Below the pieces are notes generated by a model, which had not been told where the DNA came from, searched no databases, and worked only from the letters and a program-made list of their open reading frames with translations. Of a DNA stretch of 64,000 nt, positions 45,770 to 56,570 are shown piece by piece. The translations under genes and the position numbers were made by a program. Source of the DNA: Acinetobacter terrae (GTDB taxonomy: Bacteria > Pseudomonadota > Gammaproteobacteria > Pseudomonadales > Moraxellaceae); contig NZ_JABERI010000001.1 in the NCBI RefSeq assembly GCF_013004375.1, positions 62,001-126,000 on the forward strand. The letters are read 5' to 3'. Within the stretch, counting starts at the first letter, position 1, and each line of letters begins with the position of its first letter.

Positions 45770-46316
45770 CTTTTTACCTTTTTCACTAAAGTTTTTTTTG
45801 GGTATTACAACTCTTACATTTTGTTTATTTTTTATGTGATTTATCAATCTACAAAAAACCAACAAATAATAAACGCATTTTAATATTAACTCCATCACAT
45901 AATTTTATTTTTTATTGATTTTCAACAAATTAGAAATAGTTAACCCATCCTTTAGACTTTCTATACAAAAGAAAATTCCTATATTTGGAAAGCATTTTTA
46001 GTGAATTGAATAAGATACTTTATAAGTGTGAGCTATCAAGAATTGATGAAGTCAATCCAACCAAACAGGTCATAATGAAAAGAAAAATGAGAGATGAAGA
46101 TGAATAATAAATAGAGATATTTTTTATAAAGGGGCTTTTTTAACCCGAGATAACCACTAAAAAAGCCCTTTCCAAGCTCACTCCATAATTTATTAACCGG
46201 ATGGGCAATAGGTTCTTGGCGAAAAGAAAAGAAGTGACGTCCAAATAAAAAAGAACCTGATTAACAGGCTCTTTAAAAAACTCAATGATCCATAAAGTTT
46301 ATTTTAAAAAACTCTT
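45770..46316. other. AT-rich intergenic region with a long inverted repeat
   Basis: No supported gene. It must hold the promoter of the three-gene envelope operon. AAAGGGGCTTTTTTA at about 46128 pairs with TAAAAAAGCCCTTT ending near 46171, a 14-base stem with one bulge. On the minus strand an open frame without a start codon runs from about 46262 to 46036 and may be a gene remnant. Confidence 0.6.
46247..46280 (-). terminator. Terminator of the phosphopantetheinyl transferase gene
   Basis: On the minus strand AAAGAGCCTG pairs with CAGGTTCTTT around TTAAT and runs into a T tract. Confidence 0.82.
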
Positions 46317-46964
46317 TTAGGATGGAAAAAATATTTTAATTTCTGGAAAAGTAAAACCTTTACAGGATGCCTCTGAACGCCATGCCACCGTTAACATGAC
46401 ATGACCTAAATTGAAATTTTGATAAGCAAATGTTCCGATTAAAGGATGAGTGCATAATCCTCCATCATAAACAGGATGTACCTGAGTCTCTAGCTCATTT
46501 AAATTTAGATGTATCCCCAAGCCAGATGCTTTCAATACCGCTTCTTTTGTAGTCCAGACTTTAAACCAATAAGCACGATCTTGTTCCAGTTCATTCCAGT
46601 GATGTAATTCATTGGGGTGAAAAGCATGTGCCGCCAAAGCTTCAAATCGTACCTTTCGATCTAAATCTTCAATATCCACACCCAAATCCTGCATATTGCT
46701 ACTGGTTGCTAAAGCATAATTTTTTTGACTATGACTATGATTAAAATAAAATTTAGGAGATTTAACTAAATACGGTTTGCCATGTTGAGTGGTAGCAAAA
46801 TCTTCTTGCTGAATCGCTGTATCTAATTGCTGGGAGAGTAATTGATTTCGATAATGATAAATGGCCTGTTTTTGCTGCTGAATTTTAGTCTTGCGATCCA
46901 ATTCTTTAGATAGAGGGACAATACGCTCAATTGTATCGACATCTACTCGTATTAATCTAGTCAC
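46317..46964 (-). CDS. 4'-phosphopantetheinyl transferase (Sfp type)
   Basis: Transfers the phosphopantetheine arm of CoA to a carrier-protein Ser. The 215-residue protein has the Sfp motifs FNHSHSQKNYALA, LGVDIEDLDRK (metal Asp/Glu) and WFKVWTTKEAVLKASGLG. A GTG at 46964 with AAGG seven bases upstream was preferred over a GTG at 46994. No NRPS or PKS lies in the window, so the client may be elsewhere or may be the fatty-acid ACP. It is a single-gene unit with a terminator. Confidence 0.88.
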   Translation of the reverse strand: MTRLIRVDVDTIERIVPLSKELDRKTKIQQQKQAIYHYRNQLLSQQLDTAIQQEDFATTQHGKPYLVKSPKFYFNHSHSQKNYALATSSNMQDLGVDIEDLDRKVRFEALAAHAFHPNELHHWNELEQDRAYWFKVWTTKEAVLKASGLGIHLNLNELETQVHPVYDGGLCTHPLIGTFAYQNFNLGHVMLTVAWRSEASCKGFTFPEIKIFFPS

Positions 46965-47004
46965 GTGTACACCTTTTCCCCAAAATATAATCACATCTTA
47001 AAAC

Positions 47005-47033
47005 AAAAAAGCCCAAAGTAAACTTCGGGCTTT
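47005..47033 (-). terminator. der operon terminator
   Basis: AAAGCCCGAAGT and ACTTTGGGCTTT (read on the minus strand) form a stem followed by a T run. It ends the ndk-distal part of the der block. Confidence 0.88.
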
Positions 47034-47053
47034 GATGATTAATAGAAGATTAA

Positions 47054-48463
47054 TTAACTTCTAAATTTCTTTTCAGCTTTCTTGAATTTCTGAACATAAC
47101 GACGTTTACGTGCTGCAATGCGTTCATCCATTTGTGTCTTACGACCTTCAAATGGATTTTCAGACGTTTTAAAGTCAATACGAACCGGTGTACCTTCAAG
47201 TTTGTAGACACGGCGGAACACATTTTCCAAATAACGACGATAATCCGCAGGGGTTTTATCCACCTTATTACCATGTACAATAATCGTTGGTGGATTTTGA
47301 CCACCCATGTGGGCATAACGCATTTTAATACGTTTACCGCTAATCATTGGCGGTTGATGTGCTTCAGTCGCATCATTCAAAATTTGAGTTAATTTCGCAG
47401 GCGAAACTTTCAAATGTGAAGAATCAAAAGCACGGTGGATTGAAGGATATAACTCCCCTACACCAGTACCATGCAATGCAGAAATCAAATGCACTTTAGC
47501 CCATGGGATAAAGTCAAAACGACGATCAACATCAAGCTTACATTGCTTGCGGTCGTATTCTGTCATGTTGTCCCATTTGTTGATCGCAATTACCATTGCT
47601 CGACCCGCTTCTAAAGCATAGCCAATCAAATGTAGATCTTGTTCAACCACGCCTTCACGTGCATCCAATACCACAATTACAACGTGAGCATCTTTAATGG
47701 CTTGCAAAGTTTTCACGATTGAGAATTTCTCAACCATTTCATCTACCTTGCCTTTACGACGTACACCTGCAGTATCAATCAGCGTGTATTTCTGCTCATT
47801 CCGTTCATACGGAATATAAATAGAATCACGCGTAGTACCTGGCATGTCATAAACCACAACACGCTCTTCGCCCAGTAAACGGTTGACCAAGGTCGATTTT
47901 CCGACGTTTGGACGACCAATCACGGCTAAGCGTAAACCGGTGTTCTGGTCATGCAGCTCAGGATCTTCATCCTCAGGAACATCTGCAAGCACATCTTCCA
48001 GCATTTGAGCAACACCACGACCGTGGCTTGCTGCAACATGCAATGGTTCGCCGAAGCCGAGTTGATAGAACTCAACCACTGCAGCTTCTGCATGTACACC
48101 ATCAACTTTGTTTGCAACCAAGTAAACTTTTTTACCTAGGGTACGAAGTTCTCGTGCAATTTGTTCATCTGACGCTAGTAATCCCGCACGCGCATCAACA
48201 ACAAAAACAATAATATCGGCTTCATTGATGGCTGTTTTTGATTGTTCAGCCATATATGAATCAATACCTGCTTCACTTTCACCGATACCGCCTGTATCAA
48301 CTACAATGAAGGATTTATTTTGGAATACTGCATCGCCATATTTGCGGTCACGAGTAAGACCAGCAAAGTCAGCAACGAGTGCATCACGACTCTTGGTAAT
48401 CTGGTTAAATAACGTTGATTTACCGACGTTCGGACGTCCAATTAGCGCAATTACGGGTTTCAT
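47054..48463 (-). CDS. der: GTPase Der (EngA), 50S ribosome assembly
   Basis: A 469-residue double-GTPase with P-loops GRPNVGKS at 9-16 and 183-190, NKVD at 118-121 and NKWD in the second domain. A KH-like C-terminal domain follows. Der is required for 50S maturation. It is the last gene of the conserved ispG-hisS-yfgM-bamB-der run, three bases after bamB. Confidence 0.97.
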   Translation of the reverse strand: MKPVIALIGRPNVGKSTLFNQITKSRDALVADFAGLTRDRKYGDAVFQNKSFIVVDTGGIGESEAGIDSYMAEQSKTAINEADIIVFVVDARAGLLASDEQIARELRTLGKKVYLVANKVDGVHAEAAVVEFYQLGFGEPLHVAASHGRGVAQMLEDVLADVPEDEDPELHDQNTGLRLAVIGRPNVGKSTLVNRLLGEERVVVYDMPGTTRDSIYIPYERNEQKYTLIDTAGVRRKGKVDEMVEKFSIVKTLQAIKDAHVVIVVLDAREGVVEQDLHLIGYALEAGRAMVIAINKWDNMTEYDRKQCKLDVDRRFDFIPWAKVHLISALHGTGVGELYPSIHRAFDSSHLKVSPAKLTQILNDATEAHQPPMISGKRIKMRYAHMGGQNPPTIIVHGNKVDKTPADYRRYLENVFRRVYKLEGTPVRIDFKTSENPFEGRKTQMDERIAARKRRYVQKFKKAEKKFRS

Positions 48464-48466
48464 AAA

Positions 48467-49618
48467 TTAACGGTTCTGCCAAACGCTTAACGCGCCCTTT
48501 CTGGTGGAGACATATAGTTGTCCATCAATTTCGCGTAGTGAACGTACTTCACCACTTGTTTTTGATCGACCAATGAGTTGCCCGGAAGTTGGATCGATTA
48601 AGTGTAATACACCATCTAGATCACCAACTACAAGGTCTTGTCCGAGAACAACAGGATTACTGAGCTGACGATTGAGCAAACTATCGTTTTGCCATAATTG
48701 CTCACCTGTTGTTAGTGCATAAGCAGTGATTTTGCCATCTGCCTGTGCAACAAAAACGGTATTATTCATTACTTCTGGACGTTGAATACTGCTTGCATCT
48801 TCACTCCACACCACTTGTTGTGAAGCTAAATCTGTAACAGTCACTTGTCCTTGGAAACTGGTTGTTACAAGAAACTGACCTGCAACAACTGGATCGCCAT
48901 CAATATCATTGAGGCGTTGAATATCTGAACGGCCTTCGCTTACTGCAACACGGCGCTGCATACGCGGTACACCACTGAGTATATCAAGGGCATAAACATA
49001 AGCATTTGATGAAGCAATCAATACCGTACGCGGGTCGAGTGCGACCGGCGATGCCATTCCACGTAAGCTAAATTGTACATTAGGAAGGTTATATGTCCAA
49101 ACTTGCTGACCGGTAGCAAGATCATGCGCATAAACAGTGCCGTCATTACTGACGGTAATCACACGACCGGATTGAATCAATGAAGCAGATAAAATGGCAC
49201 CCGACAACTGAGCAGTCCACTTTTGCTCGCCTGTCGCTTGATCTAAAGCGAACAGTTGACCTTTCTTATTACCAACAACAACAGTACCTTCACCTGCTTC
49301 TACACCAGAGCTTAAACCCTGTTTAGAAACCTTTTTCTCCCAGATACGCTGCTTACCTTGATAAGCCGCAACTTCACCTTTTGGATCTAAGGCAAAGATC
49401 ACACCGTTATCCACATCTAAACGCAGACGTAATGGATCCGCTTTCGATGTTGATGAAACACTTTGAGAAAATACAGGAACAAGACTTTTGGCTTGAGCCA
49501 ATTTCGGCAATGGATTCGGTTTAACTTCTTCCACTTTAATTTTATTGGTTGAACAGCCAACAAGTGCGAATGTTAAAATTGTCAGCGCAAACGGTATTTT
49601 GTATTTTCTATCCATCAT
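48467..49618 (-). CDS. bamB: Outer-membrane assembly lipoprotein BamB
   Basis: A 383-residue beta-propeller lipoprotein of the BAM complex. The signal ends in a lipobox with C22 (LVGCSTN). PQQ-like repeats follow, for example VVVGNKKGQLFALDQATGEQ and GTVYAHDLATGQQVWTY. The first two residues are both Met; the first overlaps the yfgM stop by four bases. It helps the assembly of outer-membrane proteins such as the receptors and usher in this window. Confidence 0.95.
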   Translation of the reverse strand: MMDRKYKIPFALTILTFALVGCSTNKIKVEEVKPNPLPKLAQAKSLVPVFSQSVSSTSKADPLRLRLDVDNGVIFALDPKGEVAAYQGKQRIWEKKVSKQGLSSGVEAGEGTVVVGNKKGQLFALDQATGEQKWTAQLSGAILSASLIQSGRVITVSNDGTVYAHDLATGQQVWTYNLPNVQFSLRGMASPVALDPRTVLIASSNAYVYALDILSGVPRMQRRVAVSEGRSDIQRLNDIDGDPVVAGQFLVTTSFQGQVTVTDLASQQVVWSEDASSIQRPEVMNNTVFVAQADGKITAYALTTGEQLWQNDSLLNRQLSNPVVLGQDLVVGDLDGVLHLIDPTSGQLIGRSKTSGEVRSLREIDGQLYVSTRKGALSVWQNR

Positions 49619-50316
49619 GACTCATCCACTTGTGTTTCTAAAATTGGTCGTTCCACATCAGGATCATCAACTAAAACGCCGACACTTTCGAGTTTAATTT
49701 GTAAAATTTGACGTTCCTGCTGACGTTCAACCAGTGCATCCCATGCACTTTTGTACGATTTTTTAGCATTTTCTATATCATTTTTAGCAACATACACATC
49801 ACCCAGCGCTTCATCAGCAGTCGCTTTAAAAGCGGGATCTGTAACTGCAGACAATGTCTTTAATGCATCATCATATTTCTTTTGCGCAAGCTGAGCATAA
49901 GCCAAGCGCAGTTTAACCAACTGAACCAGGCCTGCGTCATCGAGCTTGGAATTTTCAACTTTCTTTAATGCTCTTTCTGCCTGAGCATAATCTGCTTTGT
50001 CATAAGCCAGTTTAGCCATCAGCAATTGCGTTTGAATGGCTTGGGCAGAATCGGGAGCTTCTTTTACAATTTTGTCCGCAGTTGCAGATAAAGCATTAAA
50101 TGCATTGGCATCGCCTTGCGCATTTTTAGCATCATCCATTAACTGTTGAACCTTGGCTGTTTCCATCTGAGATTCAGCCAGGTTTTTCTTCTGCCAATAT
50201 TCCCATCCGAAAAAGGCAATCAACGCAATTAAAATCCCACTAATCATGGCAGAGCCATATTTTTTAGTGAAAGATTTCAAGCTATCAAGTTGTTCATCAT
50301 CACTCAATGCGTTCAT
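49615..50316 (-). CDS. YfgM-family TPR ancillary protein of the Sec translocon
   Basis: A 233-residue protein with one membrane helix (about 21-38, ISGILIALIAFFGWEYW) and a periplasmic TPR-like domain (DYAQAERALKKVENSKLD, KYDDALKTLSAVTDP). YfgM interacts with PpiD and SecYEG in E. coli. It lies between hisS and bamB, the usual place, and overlaps bamB by four bases. Confidence 0.93.
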   Translation of the reverse strand: MNALSDDEQLDSLKSFTKKYGSAMISGILIALIAFFGWEYWQKKNLAESQMETAKVQQLMDDAKNAQGDANAFNALSATADKIVKEAPDSAQAIQTQLLMAKLAYDKADYAQAERALKKVENSKLDDAGLVQLVKLRLAYAQLAQKKYDDALKTLSAVTDPAFKATADEALGDVYVAKNDIENAKKSYKSAWDALVERQQERQILQIKLESVGVLVDDPDVERPILETQVDES

Positions 50317-50346
50317 GTGATTACCCTTTCCTTATGTTTTTTAAGC

Positions 50347-51642
50347 TTATTTTGAAGAAAATTTTTCAATGAAAAATGGCACAATATTCGCCACAGCAAC
50401 ATCAGTTTGCTCGGCGGTCGCCAATTCTTTCACAGCTACTTGTTGTGCTTCCCACTCACGTTCACCTGCAATCACGGCAAAAATAGCGCCTGATTGATCG
50501 GCTTTTTTCATTTGGCTTTTCATCGAACCTTGTGAACCCACTTTCAGGCGAATATTGCTATTTGCCGCTTCGAGCTGGTTACGAATTTGTTCTGCAAGTA
50601 CCAAGGCTTTACCTTGTGATGCAGGATCCGACAACAAGAATACTTCACAATCACGTACAGGTGTATTGTCTTCAACTTGTTCAAGTAGAAGCAGTAAACG
50701 TTCCATGCCCATCGCAAAACCAACAGCGGGTACGGATTGATCAGCCTTGCCTTTCAATTGACCCACAAGACCGTCATAACGACCACCGGCACATACAGTT
50801 CCTTGTGAACCCAAGTGCGTAGTTGTCCATTCAAAAACAGTTTTGTTATAGTAATCCAGACCACGAACCAGTTTCTGGTTAATCACAAATTCCACACCTG
50901 CATCAGTTAAGTACTGCTGCAATTGTGCAAAATGGTTCATGCTATCCTCACCCATGAAGTCATGAAGTTTCGGTGCATTTTCAAGAATTTGTTGCGTACG
51001 TGCATCTTTAGAATCGAGGATACGCAGTGGATTCGTTTCTAAACGACGTTGCGAATCTTCGTCTAAATCGCCTTTGTGCGATTCTAAAAACTCAACTAAC
51101 GCTGCACGGTATGCCGCACGTTCGTCTGATTCACCTAAAGTGTTCAATTCAAGTTGAACTTTATCAGCCACACCCATGCGTTTCCACAAACGTGCAGTCA
51201 TCAAAATCAATTCTGCTTCCATATCCGGTGTAGCGACACCAAATGTTTCCACACCAAATTGATGGAACTGACGGTAACGACCTTTTTGTGGTTTTTCATA
51301 ACGGAACATTGGCCCGACATACCACACACGGGGTGTCGCACCGCGAAGCAAGTTATGTTCGAGCATGGCACGTACACAGCCTGCAGTCCCTTCAGGACGC
51401 AAAGTCAAAGACTCAGGTGGATTACCCTTATCCAAGAACGTGTACATTTCTTTTTCAACAATATCCGTCGCATCACCAATTGAACGTTTGAACAGATTCG
51501 TCTGTTCAACAATCGGCAAACGGATTTGCTGGTAACCATAAGCATCCATAAGCGATGCTAAATGTTGCTCAAGACGTCTCCACGCAGCAGTTTGCGTTGG
51601 AAGAATGTCATTAAAACCTTTGATTGCGACAATTGAACTCAT
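50347..51642 (-). CDS. hisS: Histidyl-tRNA synthetase
   Basis: A 431-residue class II synthetase. Visible motifs are [46 protein letters not shown] (motif 2) and the His-specific [15 protein letters not shown]. The C-terminal anticodon-binding domain is complete. Its start overlaps the ispG stop by four bases. Confidence 0.98.
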   Translation of the reverse strand: MSSIVAIKGFNDILPTQTAAWRRLEQHLASLMDAYGYQQIRLPIVEQTNLFKRSIGDATDIVEKEMYTFLDKGNPPESLTLRPEGTAGCVRAMLEHNLLRGATPRVWYVGPMFRYEKPQKGRYRQFHQFGVETFGVATPDMEAELILMTARLWKRMGVADKVQLELNTLGESDERAAYRAALVEFLESHKGDLDEDSQRRLETNPLRILDSKDARTQQILENAPKLHDFMGEDSMNHFAQLQQYLTDAGVEFVINQKLVRGLDYYNKTVFEWTTTHLGSQGTVCAGGRYDGLVGQLKGKADQSVPAVGFAMGMERLLLLLEQVEDNTPVRDCEVFLLSDPASQGKALVLAEQIRNQLEAANSNIRLKVGSQGSMKSQMKKADQSGAIFAVIAGEREWEAQQVAVKELATAEQTDVAVANIVPFFIEKFSSK

Positions 51643-52754
51643 GATGAACTACGAATAATCTCTTTAGATTTAGCTTTTTCAAGCTCTAGAACACGTTGAC
51701 GAACCATAGTTTCGATTTCATCAACCAATTGATTGGTATCGATTAAATGGCTTTTCTCGCCATTACGATATACCAGTGAACGCGGACTTGCACCAACAAC
51801 GCCAATATCGGCTTCTTTGGCTTCGCCCGGCCCATTCACTTTACACCCAATTACGGACACATCCATGGGGGTACGAATATCTTCCAAACGCTCTTCGAGT
51901 GATTGCATCACTTTAATCACGTTGAATTCTTGGCGCGAACAACTTGGGCAGGCAATAAAGTTAATACCGTTAGAACGAAGTCCCAATGATTTTAAAATAT
52001 CAAAACCTATTTTCACTTCTTCTTCAGGGTCAGCGGCCAAGGAAATACGCATGGTATCGCCAATGCCTTCCATCAACAGACCACCGAGGGCAATCGCTGA
52101 TTTCACTGAACCAGTCCGGTAAATACCTGCTTCAGTCACACCCAAATGCAGTGGATTATCGATTTGTGCTGACAATAAACGGTATGCGTCCATAGTCAAA
52201 AACACGTTCGATGCTTTTACTGAAATTTTAAATTCCTGAAAATCCAGACGGTCTAAAATATCGATATGACGCATCGCAGATTCAAGTAATGCTTGACCTG
52301 TTGGCTCGCCATATTTTTTCTGAATGTCTTTTTCCAGTGAACCGGCATTCACCCCAATACGCATGGAAATATCGTTGTGACGTGCCGCAGCAACTACTTC
52401 ACGAATTTTCGCTTCAGAACCAATATTACCCGGGTTAATACGCAAGCAATCTGCACCTGCATCGGCAACAGCTAAAGCAATTTTATAGTCAAAATGAATA
52501 TCGGCAACCAATGGCACATTGACTTGCTTACGAATTTCACCAAATGCCGCTGCTGCTTCCATCGATGGAACAGAAACACGCATGATGTCCGCACCGGCAT
52601 CGGCACAACGTTGAATTTGTGCAACGGTTGCAGCAACATCACAAGTTTCGGTATTGGTCATACTCTGGATGCTAATGGGTGCATCACCACCCACATAGAC
52701 TGAACCAACACGAATTTTACGAGTGGGACGGCGCTTAATCGGATTTTCAATCAT
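51639..52754 (-). CDS. ispG: 4-hydroxy-3-methylbut-2-enyl diphosphate synthase (IspG)
   Basis: A [4Fe-4S] enzyme of the MEP isoprenoid pathway. The 371-residue protein has an N-terminal TIM barrel ([20 protein letters not shown]). The C-terminal cluster-binding domain has [12 protein letters not shown] and [16 protein letters not shown], supplying Cys-Cys, Cys and Glu ligands. It sits between rodZ and hisS, coupled to hisS. Confidence 0.97.
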   Translation of the reverse strand: MIENPIKRRPTRKIRVGSVYVGGDAPISIQSMTNTETCDVAATVAQIQRCADAGADIMRVSVPSMEAAAAFGEIRKQVNVPLVADIHFDYKIALAVADAGADCLRINPGNIGSEAKIREVVAAARHNDISMRIGVNAGSLEKDIQKKYGEPTGQALLESAMRHIDILDRLDFQEFKISVKASNVFLTMDAYRLLSAQIDNPLHLGVTEAGIYRTGSVKSAIALGGLLMEGIGDTMRISLAADPEEEVKIGFDILKSLGLRSNGINFIACPSCSRQEFNVIKVMQSLEERLEDIRTPMDVSVIGCKVNGPGEAKEADIGVVGASPRSLVYRNGEKSHLIDTNQLVDEIETMVRQRVLELEKAKSKEIIRSSS

Positions 52755-52778
52755 TAATATCGCTCTTCTCTTTACCCA

Positions 52779-53570
52779 TTAACGTGACAAGCGGAAGTCT
52801 GCTTTGCCATCCACTGTATAAGGTGACAACGCAATATTTTCATTATTTAAAGTTAATGTTACAGCTGATGCATCATCAAGGCGAATTTGGAACGGGGTTT
52901 CACCATTTAATTTCACTGTCGATGCCTGACGACCTGTTGCCAGAACTTTACCGGTTGAATCTACAATATGAACAGAGGTTGGACGACTAAACTTAAGTTC
53001 CAACTGATCACCCGATACAGCCGTTGAATTATCTAAATTCAACACTTCCACATCGGATTTTGCTGGTGCAATTTCTTGGCTATCATCATCTTTATTTGAC
53101 GACAAATTTTGCACAGCCATCACCGCAGCAACTACAGCAACCAATACCACTAAAGCAATAATGATACGTTTTAACCACTTCTTATTGCGATCACGATTCG
53201 AACCTGGGAGTTTGCCCATAATTTTAATCGGTGAGTTATTTAAGGCATGATTTGGCAATAACCCTGTATCATTTTGATAGATCTCATCAAAACGCTGGAT
53301 AATCGCTGTTGCATCGACCTTTAAATATTTCGCATAAATACGATAGTAACCTTTAATAAAGGTCGCTTCCGGCAAAGCTTTATAATCATCTTGCTCTAAA
53401 GCTGTCAAAGTTTTCACTTGCATGTTCAAATCTTTGGCAGCGTCATTTAATTCACGCTTTTGTGCAATTCGAATTTGACGTAAGTACTCACCTGGACGCT
53501 GAACATTTCCTAATGCATTGGGTGCTACGCTTGAACCATTTGATTGCTGTGAATTAGGATTTACTTCCAT
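52779..53570 (-). CDS. RodZ-like helix-turn-helix/DUF4115 membrane protein
   Basis: A 263-residue protein with a cytoplasmic helix-turn-helix domain (about 29-95, including NMQVKTLTALEQDDY), a single membrane helix (around 134-152, IIALVVLVAVVAAVMAV) and a periplasmic DUF4115 beta domain (SAVTLTLNNENIALS). RodZ links MreB to the rod-shape machinery. In coccobacilli such as Acinetobacter the role may be modified. It overlaps pilW by 10 bases. Confidence 0.9.
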   Translation of the reverse strand: MEVNPNSQQSNGSSVAPNALGNVQRPGEYLRQIRIAQKRELNDAAKDLNMQVKTLTALEQDDYKALPEATFIKGYYRIYAKYLKVDATAIIQRFDEIYQNDTGLLPNHALNNSPIKIMGKLPGSNRDRNKKWLKRIIIALVVLVAVVAAVMAVQNLSSNKDDDSQEIAPAKSDVEVLNLDNSTAVSGDQLELKFSRPTSVHIVDSTGKVLATGRQASTVKLNGETPFQIRLDDASAVTLTLNNENIALSPYTVDGKADFRLSR

Positions 53571-54367
53571 ACGGCCTCAGTACTGTACTGTAATTGCAGA
53601 TAACGTTGGTATTCCGGACTCTCTGGAAAGAGTGCACGTAATTGATTGACAAGTACCTGCATTCCCATTGTGTCACTATTTGCCCGTGCATTTCGGATAC
53701 CAATCCAGAGCGCACGCGCACCTTGATTCTTTTGACCTACACCACGCACAAACTGTTCATACAACTGTGTCGCAGCAGCGGTCTGCTGTTTCAAATAAAA
53801 AATTTCGGACAACTCTAACATTGAAATGTAGGAATCACGATTTACTTGCAGGGCTTGTTTGAATGATTTTTCAGCATTCGCCATATCACCTAGTTTTAAA
53901 TAAATTCGCCCTACATTTTCAAATGCTTTATAGCGCTGATCATAACCCAATGTGGTCGCCGCTACATTGAGTTGCTCAATCGCATCATTATAACGCTCAA
54001 TTTGATACAAATAAGTACCGTAGTTGTTACGCGCTTGTGCGTTTTTCGGATCAGCAGAAATGGCACGCTTAAAATATGCTTCTGCCTTATCCATACTGAC
54101 TTTACTGCCTTCTTGTTGCAGTAAAATCCCCATCATCATATTCGCAGCGGAATCTCGAGAATTCATTTCCAGCGCTTGATCTAAAGTACGCTTTGCAGAA
54201 TCTAGATCACCCGATTTGATATATTCTGCAGCCAATTGAGTGCGAACTTTAACTGCTTTTTCTGGATCTTTCTTCACCATTGTTGTCTGTGTCTGACAAG
54301 CAGTGATAAAAATAGCAGACATACAAATCGTTGTAATAAAAGCTAATTTATATGCGGGCTTTCTCAA
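53561..54367 (-). CDS. pilW: Type IV pilus biogenesis/stability lipoprotein PilW (PilF)
   Basis: A 268-residue TPR lipoprotein that helps the PilQ secretin assemble in the outer membrane. The lipobox ends in Cys (FITACQ), and about six TPRs follow (AKRTLDQALEMNSRDSAANM, NAQARNNYGTYLYQIERYND). The TTG at 54367 is preferred: GGGGAC is seven bases upstream and the signal peptide then has normal length. An ATG at 54409 would overlap rlmN. Confidence 0.88.
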   Translation of the reverse strand: MRKPAYKLAFITTICMSAIFITACQTQTTMVKKDPEKAVKVRTQLAAEYIKSGDLDSAKRTLDQALEMNSRDSAANMMMGILLQQEGSKVSMDKAEAYFKRAISADPKNAQARNNYGTYLYQIERYNDAIEQLNVAATTLGYDQRYKAFENVGRIYLKLGDMANAEKSFKQALQVNRDSYISMLELSEIFYLKQQTAAATQLYEQFVRGVGQKNQGARALWIGIRNARANSDTMGMQVLVNQLRALFPESPEYQRYLQLQYSTEAVWK

Positions 54368-54383
54368 TTGGCGTCCCCTTTTA

Positions 54384-55619
54384 TTATCCTTGAGAGCGCA
54401 TAATCTCATTACTTTGCGCAATTTTCTTTTTCCACTGTTCCGCACGACGGGTACGGTCAGCCACTTGACCCACTAACTGTCCGCACGCAGCATCAATATC
54501 ATCACCACGTGTCTGACGAATCGTACACACAAAACCGGCATCAGACAAAGTTTTTTGGAAAGAAATAATGCGGTTACGGCTTGAACGACCGTATGGTGCA
54601 TGCGGGAATGGATTAAATGGAATTAAATTAATTTTACTTGGTAAATTTTTGAGTAACTTAATCATTTGTTGCGCATGTTCAGGATGGTCATTCACGCCAT
54701 CCAGCATCACATACTCAATGGTCACATGTTTACGTGAACTTTCGTTACCATCTTTAGCAATATAACGCTGACATGCAGCAATCAACTGCTCTAACGGATA
54801 TTTTTTATTAATTGGAACCAATTCATTACGCAGTTCATCATTTGGCGCATGTAAAGAAATGGCAAGCGCCACATCAATATCTTTCACCATTTGGTCGATT
54901 TTCGGTACCACACCTGAAGTCGACAAAGTCACACGGCGTTTAGACATGCCATACGCAAAATCATCCAGCATGATGCGCATTGAGCTAAGAACAGCATCAT
55001 AGTTCAACAAGGGTTCGCCCATACCCATCATCACTACATTGGTCACTGAACGCTCACGTTCTGCAACAGGCACTTCTTCCATATAAGAATAGTTTGCCAT
55101 CCACAACTGACCAATGATTTCTGCAGGTGTTAAATCACGCTGAAAACCTTGTTTACCGGTTGAGCAGAATGAACAGTCCAGCGCACAACCCACTTGTGAA
55201 GAAATACACAAGGTTTTACGTAAGCCGGTTTTGTCTTCTGCGGGAATCAGCACGGTTTCAACCAGTGAACCATCACCATCACCGACACGGAACACCCACT
55301 TACGGGTACCGTCCTTAGAATAGTTACGGTGTACCACTTCTGGCGCTCTGACTTCACAAATTTGTTCTAGTTTTTCACGAAGTTTGCCTGAAATATTGGT
55401 CATTTCAGCAAAATCAGTCACAAAGAACTGATGAATCCATTTCATCACCTGACCCGCACGGAATTTCTTCTCGCCAATATCTTCGAAGAATTTTTCCAGT
55501 TGCGGACGTGACATGCCGAGTAAGTTCACTTTTTCCACAGCATTTTGCTGTGTCGGAGTGGATGGAGATGGTTGCTGTGCATCAGAAATTGCTGATGTAG
55601 CGACGACTTCAGTACTCAT
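54384..55619 (-). CDS. rlmN: Dual-specificity rRNA/tRNA methyltransferase RlmN
   Basis: A radical-SAM enzyme that methylates C2 of A2503 in 23S rRNA and A37 of some tRNAs. The cluster-binding Cys are C145, C149 and C152 in [11 protein letters not shown], and [10 protein letters not shown] is conserved. The 411-residue length includes an acidic/Ser-Pro-rich N-terminal extension of about 30 residues. It is the second gene of the ndk-side run. Confidence 0.97.
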   Translation of the reverse strand: MSTEVVATSAISDAQQPSPSTPTQQNAVEKVNLLGMSRPQLEKFFEDIGEKKFRAGQVMKWIHQFFVTDFAEMTNISGKLREKLEQICEVRAPEVVHRNYSKDGTRKWVFRVGDGDGSLVETVLIPAEDKTGLRKTLCISSQVGCALDCSFCSTGKQGFQRDLTPAEIIGQLWMANYSYMEEVPVAERERSVTNVVMMGMGEPLLNYDAVLSSMRIMLDDFAYGMSKRRVTLSTSGVVPKIDQMVKDIDVALAISLHAPNDELRNELVPINKKYPLEQLIAACQRYIAKDGNESSRKHVTIEYVMLDGVNDHPEHAQQMIKLLKNLPSKINLIPFNPFPHAPYGRSSRNRIISFQKTLSDAGFVCTIRQTRGDDIDAACGQLVGQVADRTRRAEQWKKKIAQSNEIMRSQG

Positions 55620-55691
55620 GTGTAATTACCTAAACCATGTCTAAAGATGAAAGGAGAAGCTCAATAATCGAGCAAAGTGTTATTCAGAGAA

Positions 55692-55730
55692 TAAAAAAAC
55701 CAGATAAGTATAATAACACTTATCTGGCTT
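55692..55730 (-). terminator. ndk terminator
   Basis: CCAGATAAGT and ACTTATCTGG form a perfect 10-base stem, followed on the minus strand by seven T residues. It separates ndk from rlmN. Confidence 0.92.
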
Positions 55731-55742
55731 GAATACTTCGAA

Positions 55743-56174
55743 TTAACGAGTACGTGGGCAGATCTCAGTTTGAGCGAAGAAGTAGTTAACTTCACGATCA
55801 GCAGATGCAACTGAGTCAGAACCGTGAGCAGCGTTTTCGTCGATGCTTACAGCGAAATCTGCACGGATAGTACCAGGAGCAGCTTCTTTAGGGTTAGTTG
55901 CGCCTAAGATATCACGGTGAGCAAGAACAGCGTTTTCGCCTTCAAGAACAGATACTACAACAGGACCAGAAGTCATGAATGCAACAAGGTCACCGAAGAA
56001 ACCACGTTCTTTATGTTCAGCGTAAAAGCCTTCAGCTTCAGCTTGAGTCAAATGTTTCATTTTAGTTGCAACGATTTTAAGACCAGCTTTCTCAAAACGA
56101 GCAAAGATGTCACCGATGTTGTTTTTAGCAACTGCGTCTGGTTTAACGATAGATAAAGTACGTTCGATAGCCAT
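55743..56174 (-). CDS. ndk: Nucleoside diphosphate kinase
   Basis: A 143-residue NDK that balances NTP pools. The phosphorylated His is H117 in ENAAHGSDS, and the N-terminal [15 protein letters not shown] is canonical. A strong terminator follows, so rlmN has its own promoter. Confidence 0.98.
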   Translation of the reverse strand: MAIERTLSIVKPDAVAKNNIGDIFARFEKAGLKIVATKMKHLTQAEAEGFYAEHKERGFFGDLVAFMTSGPVVVSVLEGENAVLAHRDILGATNPKEAAPGTIRADFAVSIDENAAHGSDSVASADREVNYFFAQTEICPRTR

Positions 56175-56283
56175 GATTGGCTCCTTATGTCAATTTGACG
56201 AGAAAATTTTGCCGCATTATACCGAGATAATCAGCAAGTATCAGCTTTTGATATGTAAAAAGTTGCTTTTTTCGATTTACTGA

Positions 56284-56484
56284 TTAACGAATTTCATCAA
56301 TCCACGCCATTTGAATCCCTTCCAACAAACCTTCAGTCGATTTTTCCGGGTCATCCTTGAAGTCTGGCAATGCACAAACCCATGCATGCAGGTCTGTAAA
56401 GCGAATCCATTGTGGATCGACATCTGGGTGTGCTTCAGAAAGCTCAATGGCAAGATCAATAGTGTCAGTCCAACGTAAACCCAT
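56284..56484 (-). CDS. iscX: Fe-S cluster assembly protein IscX
   Basis: A 66-residue acidic protein that binds IscS and iron and regulates Fe-S assembly. MGLRWTDTIDLAIELSE, RFTDLHAWVCALPDF and AWIDEIR match E. coli IscX segment by segment. It is unlinked here from iscSUA-hscBA-fdx, which are not in the window. It stands upstream of ndk on the same strand, 109 bases apart. Confidence 0.95.
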   Translation of the reverse strand: MGLRWTDTIDLAIELSEAHPDVDPQWIRFTDLHAWVCALPDFKDDPEKSTEGLLEGIQMAWIDEIR

Positions 56485-56570
56485 GGTTATTCCTAAGCGC
56501 TAAATGAATGCCCTACTTTAACAAATTCCTAAAATCGAGAGATAGTTTTTCGATTTTAAAAAAAACATTT

